A stretch of DNA of 64,000 bases from Lindgomyces ingoldianus (lineage: Eukaryota > Ascomycota > Dothideomycetes > Pleosporales > Lindgomycetaceae), in the NCBI RefSeq assembly GCF_010093535.1, contig NW_022985174.1, forward strand, positions 879,564 to 943,563. The letters are read 5' to 3'. The notes under the pieces were generated by a model. It saw nothing but the letters and a program-made list of their open reading frames with translations, did not search any database and was not told where the DNA came from. The translations under genes and the position numbers were made by a program. Below are positions 51,601 through 63,748 of the stretch, piece after piece (the first letter of the stretch is position 1; every line of letters begins with the position of its first letter).

Positions 51601-52865
51601 GCTTACAGCATTTAAAACCTTGTAGAGACTTTATAAACTATTAGTAATGCTGTTTAGCTTAACAAACACTTTAGCAACATTTTAGTAAATTATTAACGCA
51701 GCTCTTAACCTATACCTTAACGTCTTTACTCTAGTATATTTAGATAATGTCCTTATCTATTTAAAAGAAAGTCTAGAAGACTATGTATAGAAAGTATAAA
51801 AGGTCTTAGAACAGCTTAAGAAATATAAACTTTATTTACAGCTTTCTAAATGCAAATTCTATGTTACTAAGACAGAATATTTAAGATTTATAATTAATAA
51901 AGAAGAAATAAAAATTAACTTAGCTAAAGTATAAAAGGTGCTTAAGTAGCTAGAACCTATACTAGTTAAGAAAGTTAAAGAATTCCTTAGACTATTAAGA
52001 TATGTTAGATAAATAATTAAAAACTACTTAAAAATTACTATACTATTAATAAACACTACTACTAAGGAGTAAGTAATAGCAAAATTTGTTTAAACTTTAT
52101 AAATAAATAAAGCATTTGTAGCGCTAAAACAAGCTATAACAGCTAAACTAGTATTAAGAATGTATAACTTACAATTAGATACTAAAATCCACACAGATGC
52201 GTCCCTAGAAGCTAGCAGAGCTGCGCTCTATTAGAAACAGGAAGACAAAAAGTAGCACCTAGTAGTGTACTACTTAGCTAAGTTCTTAGGACCTAAAGCA
52301 GGTTACAGCATACCTAATAAAGAACTAAAGGTAATATTAAATGCTGTAAAAGTATAGGCAACAGAGCTACATAGAATAGTAAAACTTTTCTATATTATAA
52401 TAAATTACGCAAATTTAGTTATGTTTTTAACTGTAAAGAAACTGTTACTAATGCACATAAGATAGGTAATAAAACTTGTACAATTTAACTGTATTATTAA
52501 GCACGTCCCTAGAGCATAGAACTAGCAGGCTAACGCTCTTAGCTAAAGGCTAGACTACTTTAATAGAGAAGAAGAAAGAACTAAAGAATTTACTTTTTTT
52601 TTAAAAAAAAACTAACAAAGAGTAGGTCTATAACAGGCCTTAACTTATAAAAAAACTTTACATGCTTATAGCAACTAAGTAAGGATAAAAAAACTTAATC
52701 TAAGAATATTATAAATCTCTAATGTTTAGACATCTAGGGATAGACACTTTTTAGAAGAAATTAAAGGTTGCTATACTACAATAAATACTAAAAATAAAGC
52801 AACTATGCACTAAGGTGCTTAGAGAATACAACACCTGTAACAAAAATAATTTATAAAGGCATAAG
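48665..52865 (+). pseudogene. Gypsy C gag (end) and pol remnant
   Basis: The gag continues with a retrotransposon-gag-like stretch (about 48700-49080) and a degraded CCHC knuckle ending in KVGHF (about 49265-49320). A protease end of GYNWLRAHNP type is at about 50850-50885. RT follows, with YLDNVLIY at 51737-51760 (family YLDDVLIY, second Asp changed to Asn). RNase H keeps the catalytic box HTDAS near 52190-52204. Integrase begins near 52700 and is cut at 52865. Numerous TAG and TAA codons inactivate it. Sequence and gag structure differ from Gypsy A and B. Confidence 0.85.
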
Positions 52866-53086
52866 TGTTGAATAGACTCTATGCTAGCTATGCAAAGCAA
52901 AGAGGTTTGCACGGTGTACACATCGCGCAGGGGGGGGGGGGGGGGGGTTGCAGGTAACTGGTGTTAATTCTTGTTTTTCTAAGTCTGTGCAAAGGAAAGG
53001 GTATTTATCTGTCTGTGCGTACAACTGTGACATAAGACTATGTTACATAACGCCTAACTGTGTATCTAAATACTGCTATTTAGACA
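52866..53086 (-). repeat. 3' LTR of U4 with an 18-G run
   Basis: TGTTGAATAG...TTTAGACA ends, about 221 bp against 252 bp in U2 and U3. It shares GAGGTTTGCACGGTGTA and GGTAACTGGTGTTAA with the U LTR. A run of 18 G (52930-52947) stands where the U LTRs have CAGGGGTGTT. Confidence 0.85.
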
Positions 53087-53698
53087 CTAGCAACTTTTCT
53101 TTTTCCTTTATACAGACCTTGCCTAGTTTGCTCTACTTATACTACTAAAGCTTTTTTAGCACAGCGCCTTATTTATTATTTTATATAGGCCTAAGCCTAT
53201 TAACTAACGCTTTAACTCTAATAGTTAGTTAGTTGCATAAAACTAGTTTTTTAAAGGCAGAGTTTAGCGCCTTTTTTATATAGGCATTTACTAGGTTGTT
53301 TTTCTTATTAATCTACTTAATTTTTATAATCTTCCTTTTCTTATATAATTTTTAAATTAATATAATATTAATTATAAGCTTCTTTTTATTTATTATACTA
53401 AGCTTTATAAGACATTTATACAGAGATCTTAAGTCTGTGCATAGTACAATAGGTATTAGAGGTAGTCTAAGCATACGTATAATCTAGTTAATTGTTGTGC
53501 TTAGTGCAATTACGTAGTTAAATCCTCCTACTATTCTATATAATTTACTAGCTAGTATAGAGCAGGTAACCTGTTTACACTTAAAGGAGTTTTAGTATAT
53601 AATATTATCTATAATTTTAAAGTTATATAAGTTTCTAGTATACTGCTTTATTCTAAGAATAATAAAAAAGCTAAGCTATAAACTTAAGTTCTTATTAT
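52866..53698 (-). mobile_element. Copia U4, diverged U-type element, 3' end only
   Basis: This minus-strand element has its 3' LTR at 52866-53086, a short untranslated stretch, and the C-terminal RNase H region. The RNase H box KCKQVTCSILASKLY is at about 53536-53600. The internal part is clearly U-like (compare 14720-15230), but the LTR is shorter and diverged. It is inserted in Gypsy C (ATAAG precedes it at 52861-52865) and is cut at 53699 by A5. Its 5' portion lies beyond the window. Confidence 0.85.
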
Positions 53699-54016
53699 TG
53701 TCATAGTATCCTCCTCAGATCCCAGACATAACTGTATTAGACGCGTACTAGAGTATTATTAGTGCATGTCTAACATAAACACAACACAACATAGACATAA
53801 ACTTAAGTATAAACTGCCTTAACACTAACTAAACCTAGAACAGGCTTAATTTATACTTAAAGCGCTTAGACTTTTAAGCTAAGTATTTAATTACTAATTT
53901 CTTTCTAAACCTTTTTATTTCTTACATAACATCTTATACCTACTATAATACTTTACATAGTAATTAAACTAGACCTCTATAAAGCTTTATAACCTTACTT
54001 ATACATAATTATAACA
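53699..54016 (+). repeat. 5' LTR of A5
   Basis: This 318-bp LTR has TGTCATAG...ATAACA ends. It is heavily mutated inside, and the first 50 bp are only partly mutated (TCCTCCTCAGATCCCAG). Confidence 0.94.
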
Positions 54017-57000
54017 TTACATTATATTAAAACCTTAGCTAAGAATAGCCTCTAAATCTAATCTAATAAGCTTAGTACTTATATAACTTTAAGCTATTAA
54101 AGTAAGCTAAAAAGCCTTTTAAAAAGCACTTACTTTATAAAAAAGCTACTACATTATAAGCTTTAAAGCTTTTTAAAAGGACTTTAAAAAACAGCTTTAC
54201 ATTATTAAGCAGTTTATTTCTGCTTTAATTTTTATTATAGTAGTAGAAACTAAAAACTTACTAGCCTTAAAGCTTACTTAGAAGTCTAAAGATAGCTTAA
54301 CTTTTTTCTACCTAACACTACCTACAACCTGTAACTTTTTTAACTTAGTAATAAAATCTAACTAACTCTCTAATCCCCTGCTATTTAATAAAAAATAGAA
54401 AGACCTACTTTTTTTCCTACACAAGCTCTAATATAAACTTAAAGGAAACATAGACTAATTCCCTTTTAAACACTTTTAGTTACTATATGCCTACTTTTAA
54501 CTTAACTATAACATAACAGCCTTAATTAACTTACTAATAAATAAAAATATTATTAACTTAGATTAATTTATAGTGTTTTTATAAGTAACTTATAGAGACT
54601 TAAACAAAGAGTTAATAGCCCTAAGTTACCTAAACACTTTATAATAATAAAAAAAGCTTTACTTTACACTTTACTAAGTTCTACTAACTTACATCTAATA
54701 TAGGCCTAAATAAGATAGGTCTAATTATAGCCTTATATAACTCCCTCTTAACTAAACTATAACGCGCTATAGTAGAAAAACCCCTTCTAAACAACCTTAA
54801 CACGTATGTAAACCTAATTGCTACCTATAATAATAACATAAGGTTCCTTCCTGTACAAGCCCTAATACACCCCTAAACTAGTGTAGTTATAAATAAGGAC
54901 CTTAATGTAATAAAAATTAATTTAAATTATGCTCTAGTTAGTTTTAGAAAGTGTAAAGATTATAAAAAAAAAAGTTAATGCTTTAAGTGTAGTAAGCATA
55001 GTTATATTTTCTAAAACTACTTTATTTCCCTTCTTTAAGTCTGCATAAGTAGTGCTACTAGCACTTATTAAAGATTCTTACTATTTTATTTTTATTTTTA
55101 TAAGGGCTTTAACTTATATTTAAGCTTTAATCCTTTTTGCTACTCTTAACATAGCCGCAGCTATAGCAGTAGGAGCCTGCAAAAAGGCTTGTCCTAGGGC
55201 TAAGTTGCCCTCTAGGACTAATTTAACACTAGATCTTTACTAACTTATAGGCTAAGTCCCCTACTAATAACTAAAAGTACTAAGTTAATATTTCTATATA
55301 TTTATAATAAAGAACTATATTAGCTTTAATATAAGCTCTTATTAACTTAGAAGTAAACAGCATAAGTTACATTAATAAAGAACTAGTGTATAAACTAAAT
55401 CTTTAATTAACACTACTTACCTAAATAATTTACTTAACTAAATTTAATAAAAAATAACTTAAAAAAAGTTTTATCTTTTATACTATAACTATTATAATTA
55501 CTTACTAACACTATAAGAAGCAGATTAAGCTCTATGTAATAAACATAAGACATTATAACCTAATCCTAGAACAACTATAGCTGTATTAGCATAAGGTTGC
55601 CTTTAATTACTAAGAGTAAGTTTTAAACTTTAACTTTTTCTAATGCTAAGACATATACTTACGCTTACACCTAAACAACACCTAAGTAGCACTTAATATA
55701 AAAGGTTTCTAAACTTACTTCTTAATAACTTAGAAAAGAACTACCTAAGTAAGGCTAATAAGCTAGGCCTTTTACTAAGATAAGCTATATAAAATAATTT
55801 AATAACTACTTAAACTTAAAAAAAAAAAGCTTTTAAAAAATCTTTACCTACTTAATTTAAACATAAACTAGGACTTAAATAGCAGATAGACATCTACTAC
55901 ATAAAACCTGCTCTATTTATAACTCTAGCTTAACAACTAGATTACAAAATCTATGTAGTTATAATTTCTAATATAGACTAAGCTTTAGCTCCCTAAAAAC
56001 ATACTAACTTAAGGATAATAGTCTCTTAAGACTACTATAACTTATTACATGTTTTTTTTAAGATAAGTCTAATAAGCTTTTAATATAACATCTATATAAT
56101 TACTAGATAACTCTTAAGCCTAGTAAACAACCTAGTTATAGGCTACTATATAAGATGTTACTAAATAAATTAAAAGTGCTCTAAAAATACCTTAATAAGA
56201 ACCTAAAAAAAAAGTTTATTTAAGCTAGCTTTTTACTAGTAGTGTTACTTATACTATTTATAAAGAAACCTAGAGGTAAGCTTTAATTCTATGTTAACTA
56301 CTAAAAACTAAATGCTGTTATTATTAAAAACTAATACTTAATTTTTTTTTATAAAAAACTCTAAGCTAACTAAGTAAAGCAAAGTATTTTATAAAGTTAG
56401 ATATTATTACTGCCTTTAATAAGCTAAGGATAGCAAAGGGTAATAAGTAGCTAACAGTGTTTTAGACCTAATATAGACTATTTAAGTACCTAGTAATGCT
56501 TTTTAGCTTAGCTAACACACCTAGTACTTTTTAACATTTTATAAACAACTTGCTCTAACCCTACCTAAATGTGTTCTGCACTGCGTATATTAATAATATT
56601 CTAATCTATAGTAATAGCCTTTTAGAGCACAAACAGCATGTACGCCTAGTGCTAAAGGCTATAGAAAAAGCAGGTCTGCAACTTAATGTAGACAAATGCA
56701 AGTTCTACTAATTAAAGGTTATATATTTAGAATATGTAATCTTTATAGACAGCATCTAAATAGACTCTATTAAAGTTTAAACTATGCTAAATTAGCAATA
56801 CTTAAAGAATATAAAGAATGTTTAAGCTTTTATAAAATTTACTAACTTTTACTAATAATTTATTAATAACTTTTTGCAGCAAGTAAGCCTTATAATTACA
56901 CTTACTAAAAAAGAGATTTAATTTAACTTTAACTTAAATTACTAATAGTTTTTTAACTAGCTAAAAAAAGCCTTTACTAAAGCTTTAATACTTTGCTACT

Positions 57001-58083
57001 TTAACTTTAAATTACTAATACTTATAAAAGCTAATGCCTTAAACTACATAGTAGTAGGAGTTCTCTTCTAGACTAAGCTAGACAGGACTATTAAGCCTAT
57101 TACATACTTCTTAAAAAGAATAAGTCCTGCAGAAGGTAATTATAAGATCTATAATAAAAAATTACTTACTATAGTACACTGCTTTAAATAATAGCAACCT
57201 AAACTAGAAAAGACAGCGCATCTAATACAGGTCCTATCTAACTACAAGAACTTATAGTACTTTATAACTATAAAATAACTTAGCTACTAATAAGCCTGTT
57301 AGTCTAAATACCTATTTTATTTTAATTTTAAGATTACTTATTATCTTAGTTAAGACAAAGGGAAACTAGATGCCCTTATAAGGCAATTCTAAGACGTCCC
57401 TGCTTAAGAAGAAGTGTAAAAGGCTTAACACTAAACTCTACTTTAACTTAAGCTATTTTTAGACTTTAACTTAAATAAAATAAATTAAATAATTAATTAA
57501 ATTATTACTAATAAGTATCTAAATAATAAATTTATCTAAAAAACCTTAGACCTGCTCTAAAATAGCGCTAGTTAGTTAAAGAAGGTAACACTAGCTAACT
57601 ATAAAAACTAAAATAGTAAGCTATATTACTATAACTAACTTATAATTTCTAATTTTAATAAACTAAGAATTAAACTACTCTAAATTATACACAACTTGCC
57701 TGTTAAAGGACACCTAGGCAGAGGAAAGACTCTTAACCTACTACAGAGAGAGTACTACTAGCCCTGCATGTTCTATACTATACACTAATACATATTATGT
57801 TGCTATACTTACTGTAAAGTAAAAGCCTTTTAAAAAAGGTATAATAGCCTACTTAAACTACTTCTAATTCTTAAATAAGCTTAAAAAGACATATTAATTA
57901 ATTTTATTATAAACCTACTTTTATTTAAAAGGTACATAAATATTATAGTAGTTGTTAATTACTTAACTAAGTATTAACACTTAATACTATGTTCCTTTAT
58001 AACTGCCTCTAATATAGCCTAGTTATTCTACTAATACATATAAGTTTACTATAGCCTGCCTAACATAATTATATTAGACAGAG
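54017..58083 (+). pseudogene. gag-pol remnant of A5 (first part)
   Basis: This is colinear with A6. The gag knuckle CFKCSKHSYIF is at about 54980-55020, RT with YINNILIYSNSLLEH at about 56588-56640, RNase H at about 56980-57260, and the integrase zinc-binding GHLGRGKTL region at about 57698-57870. It is more mutated than A6, as expected for the older host copy. Many TAG and TAA codons are present. Confidence 0.88.
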
Positions 58084-58401
58084 TGTCACGGTATCCTCCC
58101 CGGATCCCAGACATAACCGTATTAGACGCGTACTGGAGTATTATTGGTGCACGTCTGACACGAACACGACACGACACAGACATGAACTTAAGCACAAACC
58201 GCCTTAACACTAACTAAACCTAGAACAGGCTTAATTTATACCTAAAGCGCTTAGACTTCTAAGCTAAGTATTTAATTACTAATTTCCTCCTAAACTTTTC
58301 TGTTTCTTACATAACATCTTGTACTTACTATAATACCTTACGTAGTAATTAAACTAGACCTCCGCAAAGCTCTATAACCTTACTTGTGCATAATTATAAC
58401 A
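58084..58401 (+). repeat. 5' LTR of A6
   Basis: This 318-bp LTR has an outer start that is unmutated (CCCCGGATCCCAG, ACTGGAG, GTCTGACACGAACACGACACG). The inner half is mutated. Confidence 0.96.
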
Positions 58402-58409
58402 TTACATTA

Positions 58410-59440
58410 TGTTAAAACCTTAGCTAAGAATAGCCTCTAAATCTAATCTAATAAGCTTAGTACTTGCATAACTCTAAGCTATTAAAGCAAGCTAAAAAGC
58501 CTTCTAAAAAGCGCTTACTTTATAGGAAAGCTGCTACGTTACAAGCTTTAAAGCTTTTTAAAAGGACTTTAAAAAACAGCTTTACGCTATTAAGCAGTCT
58601 GTTTCTGCCTTAACTCCTGTTATAGTAGTAGGAACTAAGAACTTACTAGCCTTAAAGCCTACCTAGAAGTCTAGAGATAGCTTAACTCTCTCCTGCCTAA
58701 CGCTGCCTACAACCTATAACCCCTCTAACTTAGTAATAAAATCTAACTAACTCCCTAATCCCCTACTGTTTAACAGAAAATAGAAAGACCTACTTTCCTT
58801 CTTACACAAGCTCTAATACAAACTTAAAGGAAATATAGACTAATTCCCCTCTAAACGCTTTTAGTTACTATATGCCTACTTTTAACTTAACTGTGACGTA
58901 ACAGCCTTAATTAACTTACTAATAGATAAGGATATTGTTAACCTAGACTAATTTATAGCGTTTCTGTAAGCAACTTATAGAGACCTAAACAAAGAGTTAA
59001 CAGCCTTAAGTTACCTAAACACCCTATAATAAGAAAGGAAAAGCTTTACTTTACACTTTACTAAGTTCTGCTAACTTGCATTTAATACAGGCCTAAATAA
59101 AATAGGTCTAATTGCAGCCTTATGTAACTCCCTCTTAACTAAACTGCAACGCGCTATAGTAGGAGAACCCCTCCTAAACAACCTTAACGCGTATGCGAAC
59201 CTAATTGCTACCTACAATAATAACATAAGGTTCCTCCCTATACAAGCCCTAATACGCCCCTAAACTAGCGCAGTTGCAAATAAGGACCCTAATGCAATAA
59301 AAATTAATTTAAATTATGCTCTAGTTAGTTCTAGAAAGCGTAAAAATTGCAGAAAAAAAAGTTAATGTTTTAAGTGTAGCAAGCATAGTTATATTTTCTA
59401 AAACTGCTCTGTTCCCCTTCTTTAAGTCTGCGTAAGTAGC
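58410..59440 (+). pseudogene. A6 gag remnant
   Basis: This is a retrotransposon gag of fungal chromovirus type. A segment reading LYAYF..LN and LINLLIDKDIVNLD around 58865-58950 fits the gag core. One CCHC knuckle (CFKCSKHSYIF followed by a stop and NC) lies at 59366-59407. Stops replace Trp and Gln codons. The start codon is uncertain; ATG at 58409 is the first candidate after the LTR. Confidence 0.8.
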
Positions 59441-59599
59441 GCTACTAGTACTTATTAAAGATCCTTGCTGTCTTAATCTTATTTCTGCAAAGGCTCTAAC
59501 TTATATTTAAGCCCTAATCCCCCTTGCCACTCTTAACGTAGCTGCAGCCATAGCAGTAGGAGCCTGCAAAAAGGCTTGTCCTAGGGCTAAGTTGCCCCC

Positions 59600-62500
59600 T
59601 AGGACTAATTTAACACTAGATCTCTGCTAACCTATAGGCTAAGTCCCCTACTAACAACTAGAAGTACTAAGTTAATATTCTTATATGTTTATAATAAGGA
59701 ACTATATTAGCCCTAATATAGGCTCTTATTAACTTAGGAGCAAACAGCATAGGTTACATTAATAGAGAACTAGCGCGTAAACTAAATCTTTAATTAACAC
59801 TGCTTACCTAAACAATTTACCTAACTAGATTTAATAGAAAATAACTTAAAAAAGGTTCTATCTTTTGTACTACAACTGTTATAATTACCTACTAACACTA
59901 TAAGAAGCAGATTAAACTCTATGTAATAAACACAGGACGTTATAACCTAATCTTAGGACAACTATAGCTGTATTAGCACAAGGTTGCCTTTAATTACTAA
60001 GAGTAAGTTTTAAACTTTAACTCTTTCTAATGCTAAGATGTATGCTTACGCTTACATCTAAACAACACTTAAATAGCACTTAATACAAAAGGTCTCTAGA
60101 CTTACTCTCTAATAACTTAAAGAAAAACTACTTAAGTAAGGCTAACAAGCTAGGCCTTTTACTAAGATAAGCTACATAAAATAATTTAATAACTACTTAA
60201 ACCTAAAGAAGAGGAAGCCTTTAAGGAACCTCTACCTACCTAATTTAAACACAAACTAGGACTTAAACAGCAGATAGACATCTGCTACATAGGACCTGCC
60301 CTATTTGTGACCCTAGCTTAACAACTAGATTATAAAATCTACATAGTTATAATTTCTAATATAGACTAAGCTTTAGCTCCCTAAAAACACACTAACCTAA
60401 GAATAATAGTCCCTTAAGACTACTACAACCTGTTGCATGTTTTCTTCTAAGACAAGTCTAATAAGCTTCTAATATAACATCTGTATAATTACTAGATAAC
60501 TCTTAAGCCTAGTAAACAACCTAGTTATAGGCTACTGTATAGGATGTTGCTAAACAAATTAAAAGTGCTCTAAAAATACCTTAACAAGAACCTAGAGAAA
60601 GAGTTTATTTAAGCTAGCTTCTTACTAGTAGTGTTACTTATACTATTTATAAAGAAACCTAGGGGTGGGCTTTAATTTTATGTTAACTACTAAGGACTAA
60701 ACACTGTTACTATTAAAAACTAATACTTAATTCCTCTCTTACAGAAAACCTTAAGCTAACTAAGCAAAGCAAAGTATTTTATAAAGTTAGATATTATTGC
60801 TGCCTTTAACAAGCTAAGGATAGCAAAGGGTAATAAGTAGCTAATAGTGTTTTAGACCTAATATAAACTATTTAAGTACTTAGTAATGCCCTTTAGCTTA
60901 GCTAACGCGCCTAGTACTTTTTAACATTTTGTAAACAACTTGCTCTAACCCTACCTAGACGTGTTCTGCACTACGTATATTAACAATATTCTAATCTACA
61001 GCAATAGCCTTTTAGAGCACAAACAGCATGTACGCCTAGTGCTAAAGGCTATAGAAGAAGCAGGTCTACAACTTAACATAGACAAATGTAAGTTCCACTA
61101 ATTAAAGGTCACGTATTTAGAATATATAATCTCTACAGATAGCATCTAAATAGACCCTGTTAAGGTTTAGACTGTGCTAGATTAGCAATACCTAAAGAAT
61201 GTAAAGGATATTTAAGCCTTTATAAGATTTACTAACTTCTACTAATAATTTATTAATAACTTCTTGCAGCTAGTAAGCCCTATAATTACACTTACTAAGA
61301 AAAAGGTTTAATTTAACTTTAACCTAAATTACTAACAGTCCTTTAACTAGCTAAAGAAAGCCTTTACTAAAGCCCTAATACTCTGCTACTTTAACCTTAA
61401 ACTACTAATACTTGTAGAAGCTAATGCCTTAGACTACGTAGTAGCAGAAGTTCTCTCCTAGACTAAGCTAAATAGGACTATTAGGCCTATTACATACTTC
61501 TTAAAAAGAATAAGTCCTGCAGAAGGTAATTATAAGATCTATAATAAGAAATTACTTGCTATAGTACACTGCTTTAAATAATAGCAACCTAAACTAGAAG
61601 GTGCAGCGCATCTAATACAGGTCCTATCTAACTACAAGAACTTACAGTACTTTGCAACTACAAAATAACTTAGCTACTAATAAGCCTGTTAGTCTAAATA
61701 CCTGTCTTATTTTAATTTTAAGATTACTTATTATCCTAGTTAAGACAGAGGGAAACTAGATGCCCTTACAAAGCAATCCTAAAACGTCCCTGCTTAAAAA
61801 AAAGCGCAAAAGGCTTAACACTAAACTCTGCTTTAACCTAAGCTATTTTTAGACCTTAACCTAAATAAAACAGATTAGACAATTAATTAGATTATTACTA
61901 ATAAGTATCTAAATAACAAATTTATCTAAAAAACCTTAGACCTGCTTTAAAATAGCGCTAGTTAGTTAAAGAAGGTAACACTAGCTAACTGTAAAAACTA
62001 AAATAGCAAGCTGTATTACTATAACTAACTTATAATTCCTAATTCTAACAAACTAAGAATTAAACTACTCTAAATTGTACACAACTCGCCTGTTAGAGGA
62101 CACCTAGGCAGAGGAAAGACTCTTGACCTACTACAGAGAGAGTACTACTAGCCCTGCATGTTCCATACTGTACGCTAATACGTATTATGTTGCTATACTT
62201 GCTGTAAAGTAAAGGCCTCTTAAGAAAGGTATAATAGCCTGCTTAAACTGCTCCTAATCCCTAAACAAGCTTAGAAAGACATATTAATTAATTTTATTAT
62301 AAACCTACCCCTATCTAAAGGGTATATAAATATTATAGTAGTTGTTAATTGCTTAACTAAGTATTAACACCTAATACTATGTTCCTCCATAACTGCCCCT
62401 AATATAGCCTAGTTATTCTACTAATACGTATAGGTTTACTATAGCCTGCCTAACACAATTATATTAGACAGAGGTACACAGTTTGTCTTAGCTTTCTAGG

Positions 62501-63330
62501 ACAAACTCTGTAAATAGCTCTAAATTGTCCCCTATCTATCTACAGCTTTTTACCTAGAGACTGACAGCTAGACTAAGAACGCAAATGCTGTAATAGAATA
62601 AGTCCTACAAGCGTACACAAACTACTAGTAGGACAACTAGGTAAAATAGTTAGCTACAGCACAGTTTAAAGCTAATAACATAACATCTAAATTAACGCAA
62701 GTATCCCTGTTCTTAGCAAACTACAGATACTACCCCTAAATAAGATTTAAACTACCTTTAAATACCCCCTAACTAACTTATTAATCTGTATAAGTAACAA
62801 ATGTAAACAGACTTATTAATAAGATCTAAAATATATCTAAATATGTTTATAAAAAGCTTACATAGGCTTAAGCTCTTTAACAAGAGTACATAAACTAATT
62901 CTAAACCCCCGCCCCTGCGTATGCAGCTGGCGAGAAGGTCTAGCTAGATGCTAGAAATATCTAAATAAACTAATAATTAAAGAAACTTAATTAAAAGAAC
63001 CTTAGCCCCTTTACAGTGGCTTATATAGTCTTATCGCACGCTTACTAATTGATCTTACCTGACAGCATGAAGATACACCCTGTGTTCCACGTATTATTGC
63101 TGCGCCGAGCAGCCCCTGAATCCAACTATCTACCTAGACAGCTAAACCTGCCACCTAAACCTGTTATTATAAACAACAAACTAGAATATGTTGTAGAAGA
63201 CGTTAAACAGATCTAGTTTAATAAGAAGAAACGTACTTACAAATACTTTATAAAATAGACTAGATACAACAAACTGTTGTAGGAACCTGCAGAAGCCCTG
63301 CAAGAGAACTCTGCAGTAACCTAATTCCAC
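59600..63330 (+). pseudogene. A6 pol remnant (PR-RT-RNase H-IN-chromodomain)
   Basis: The protease region with LGANSIGYI begins near 59728. RT covers about 60640-61140; its active-site box YINNILIYS at 60977-61003 stands for YIDDILIYS, with both catalytic Asp codons changed to Asn. RNase H is about 61400-61690. Integrase starts with GHLGRGKTL at about 62096, and its core keeps LDRGTQFVLAFWDKLCK at 62464-62514. Near the C terminus KIHPVFHVLLLRRA (63069-63110) is unmutated. A chromodomain-like segment with KLEYVVEDV follows (63178-63320). Confidence 0.92.
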
Positions 63331-63430
63331 GCCTAATACCTATCTAAACTAAACCTGTACCCCAACAAAGACAACCTAATGCCAGAACTACTAATGTAAA
63401 GGATTCCCTTCCTAATAAGAGGGGGGGTAC

Positions 63431-63748
63431 TGTCACAGTATCCTCCCTAGATCCCAGACATAACTGTATTAGACGCGTACTAGAGTATTATTAGTGCACG
63501 TCTAACATAAACATAACACAACACAGACATAAACTTAAGCACAAACTGCCTTAACACTAACTAAACCTAAAACAGGCTTAATTTATACCTAAAGCACTTA
63601 GACTTCTAAGCTAAGTATTTAATTGCTAATTTTCTTCTAAACTTTCCTGTTCCTCACACAACGTCTTATACCTACTATGATACCTCACGTAGTAATTGAA
63701 CTAGACCTCCGCGAAGCTCTATAACCTTACTCGTGCATAATCGTGACA
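63431..63748 (+). repeat. 3' LTR of A6
   Basis: This is the partner of 58084-58401. The inner start is mutated (CCCTAGATCCC, ACTAGAG, GTCTAACATAAAC). The outer end is unmutated (TACTATGATACCTCACG, AATTGAACTAG, ACTCGTGCATAATCGTGACA). Confidence 0.96.

Larger units (their letters stand above)
29523..52865 (+). mobile_element. Gypsy C, split by A4 and cut at its 3' side by U4
   Basis: This is a third Gypsy-type element on the plus strand, in two blocks: 29523-31656 (LTR and gag) and 48660-52865 (rest of gag, protease, RT, RNase H, start of integrase). A4 separates them with target duplication CCCTC (31652-31656 and 48660-48664). The block order and continuing gag frame support one original element. 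Copia U4 interrupts it at 52865, and the remaining 3' end lies outside the window. Confidence 0.85.
58084..63748 (+). mobile_element. Gypsy A copy 6 (A6), complete uninterrupted chromovirus
   Basis: This is the reference copy for the family: 5665 bp, LTRs 58084-58401 and 63431-63748, target duplication CAGAG. It encodes degraded gag, protease, RT, RNase H, integrase and a C-terminal chromodomain. A purine-rich tract (AAGAGGGGGGGTAC) ends at the 3' LTR. It lies inside another copy of its own family. It is the least mutated Gypsy A copy in the window but is still full of stops. Confidence 0.97.

Noticed and set aside
52948..53148. 66-codon open frame on the plus strand
   Set aside because: It starts in the U4 LTR, opposite to the element's coding strand, and has no recognisable content.
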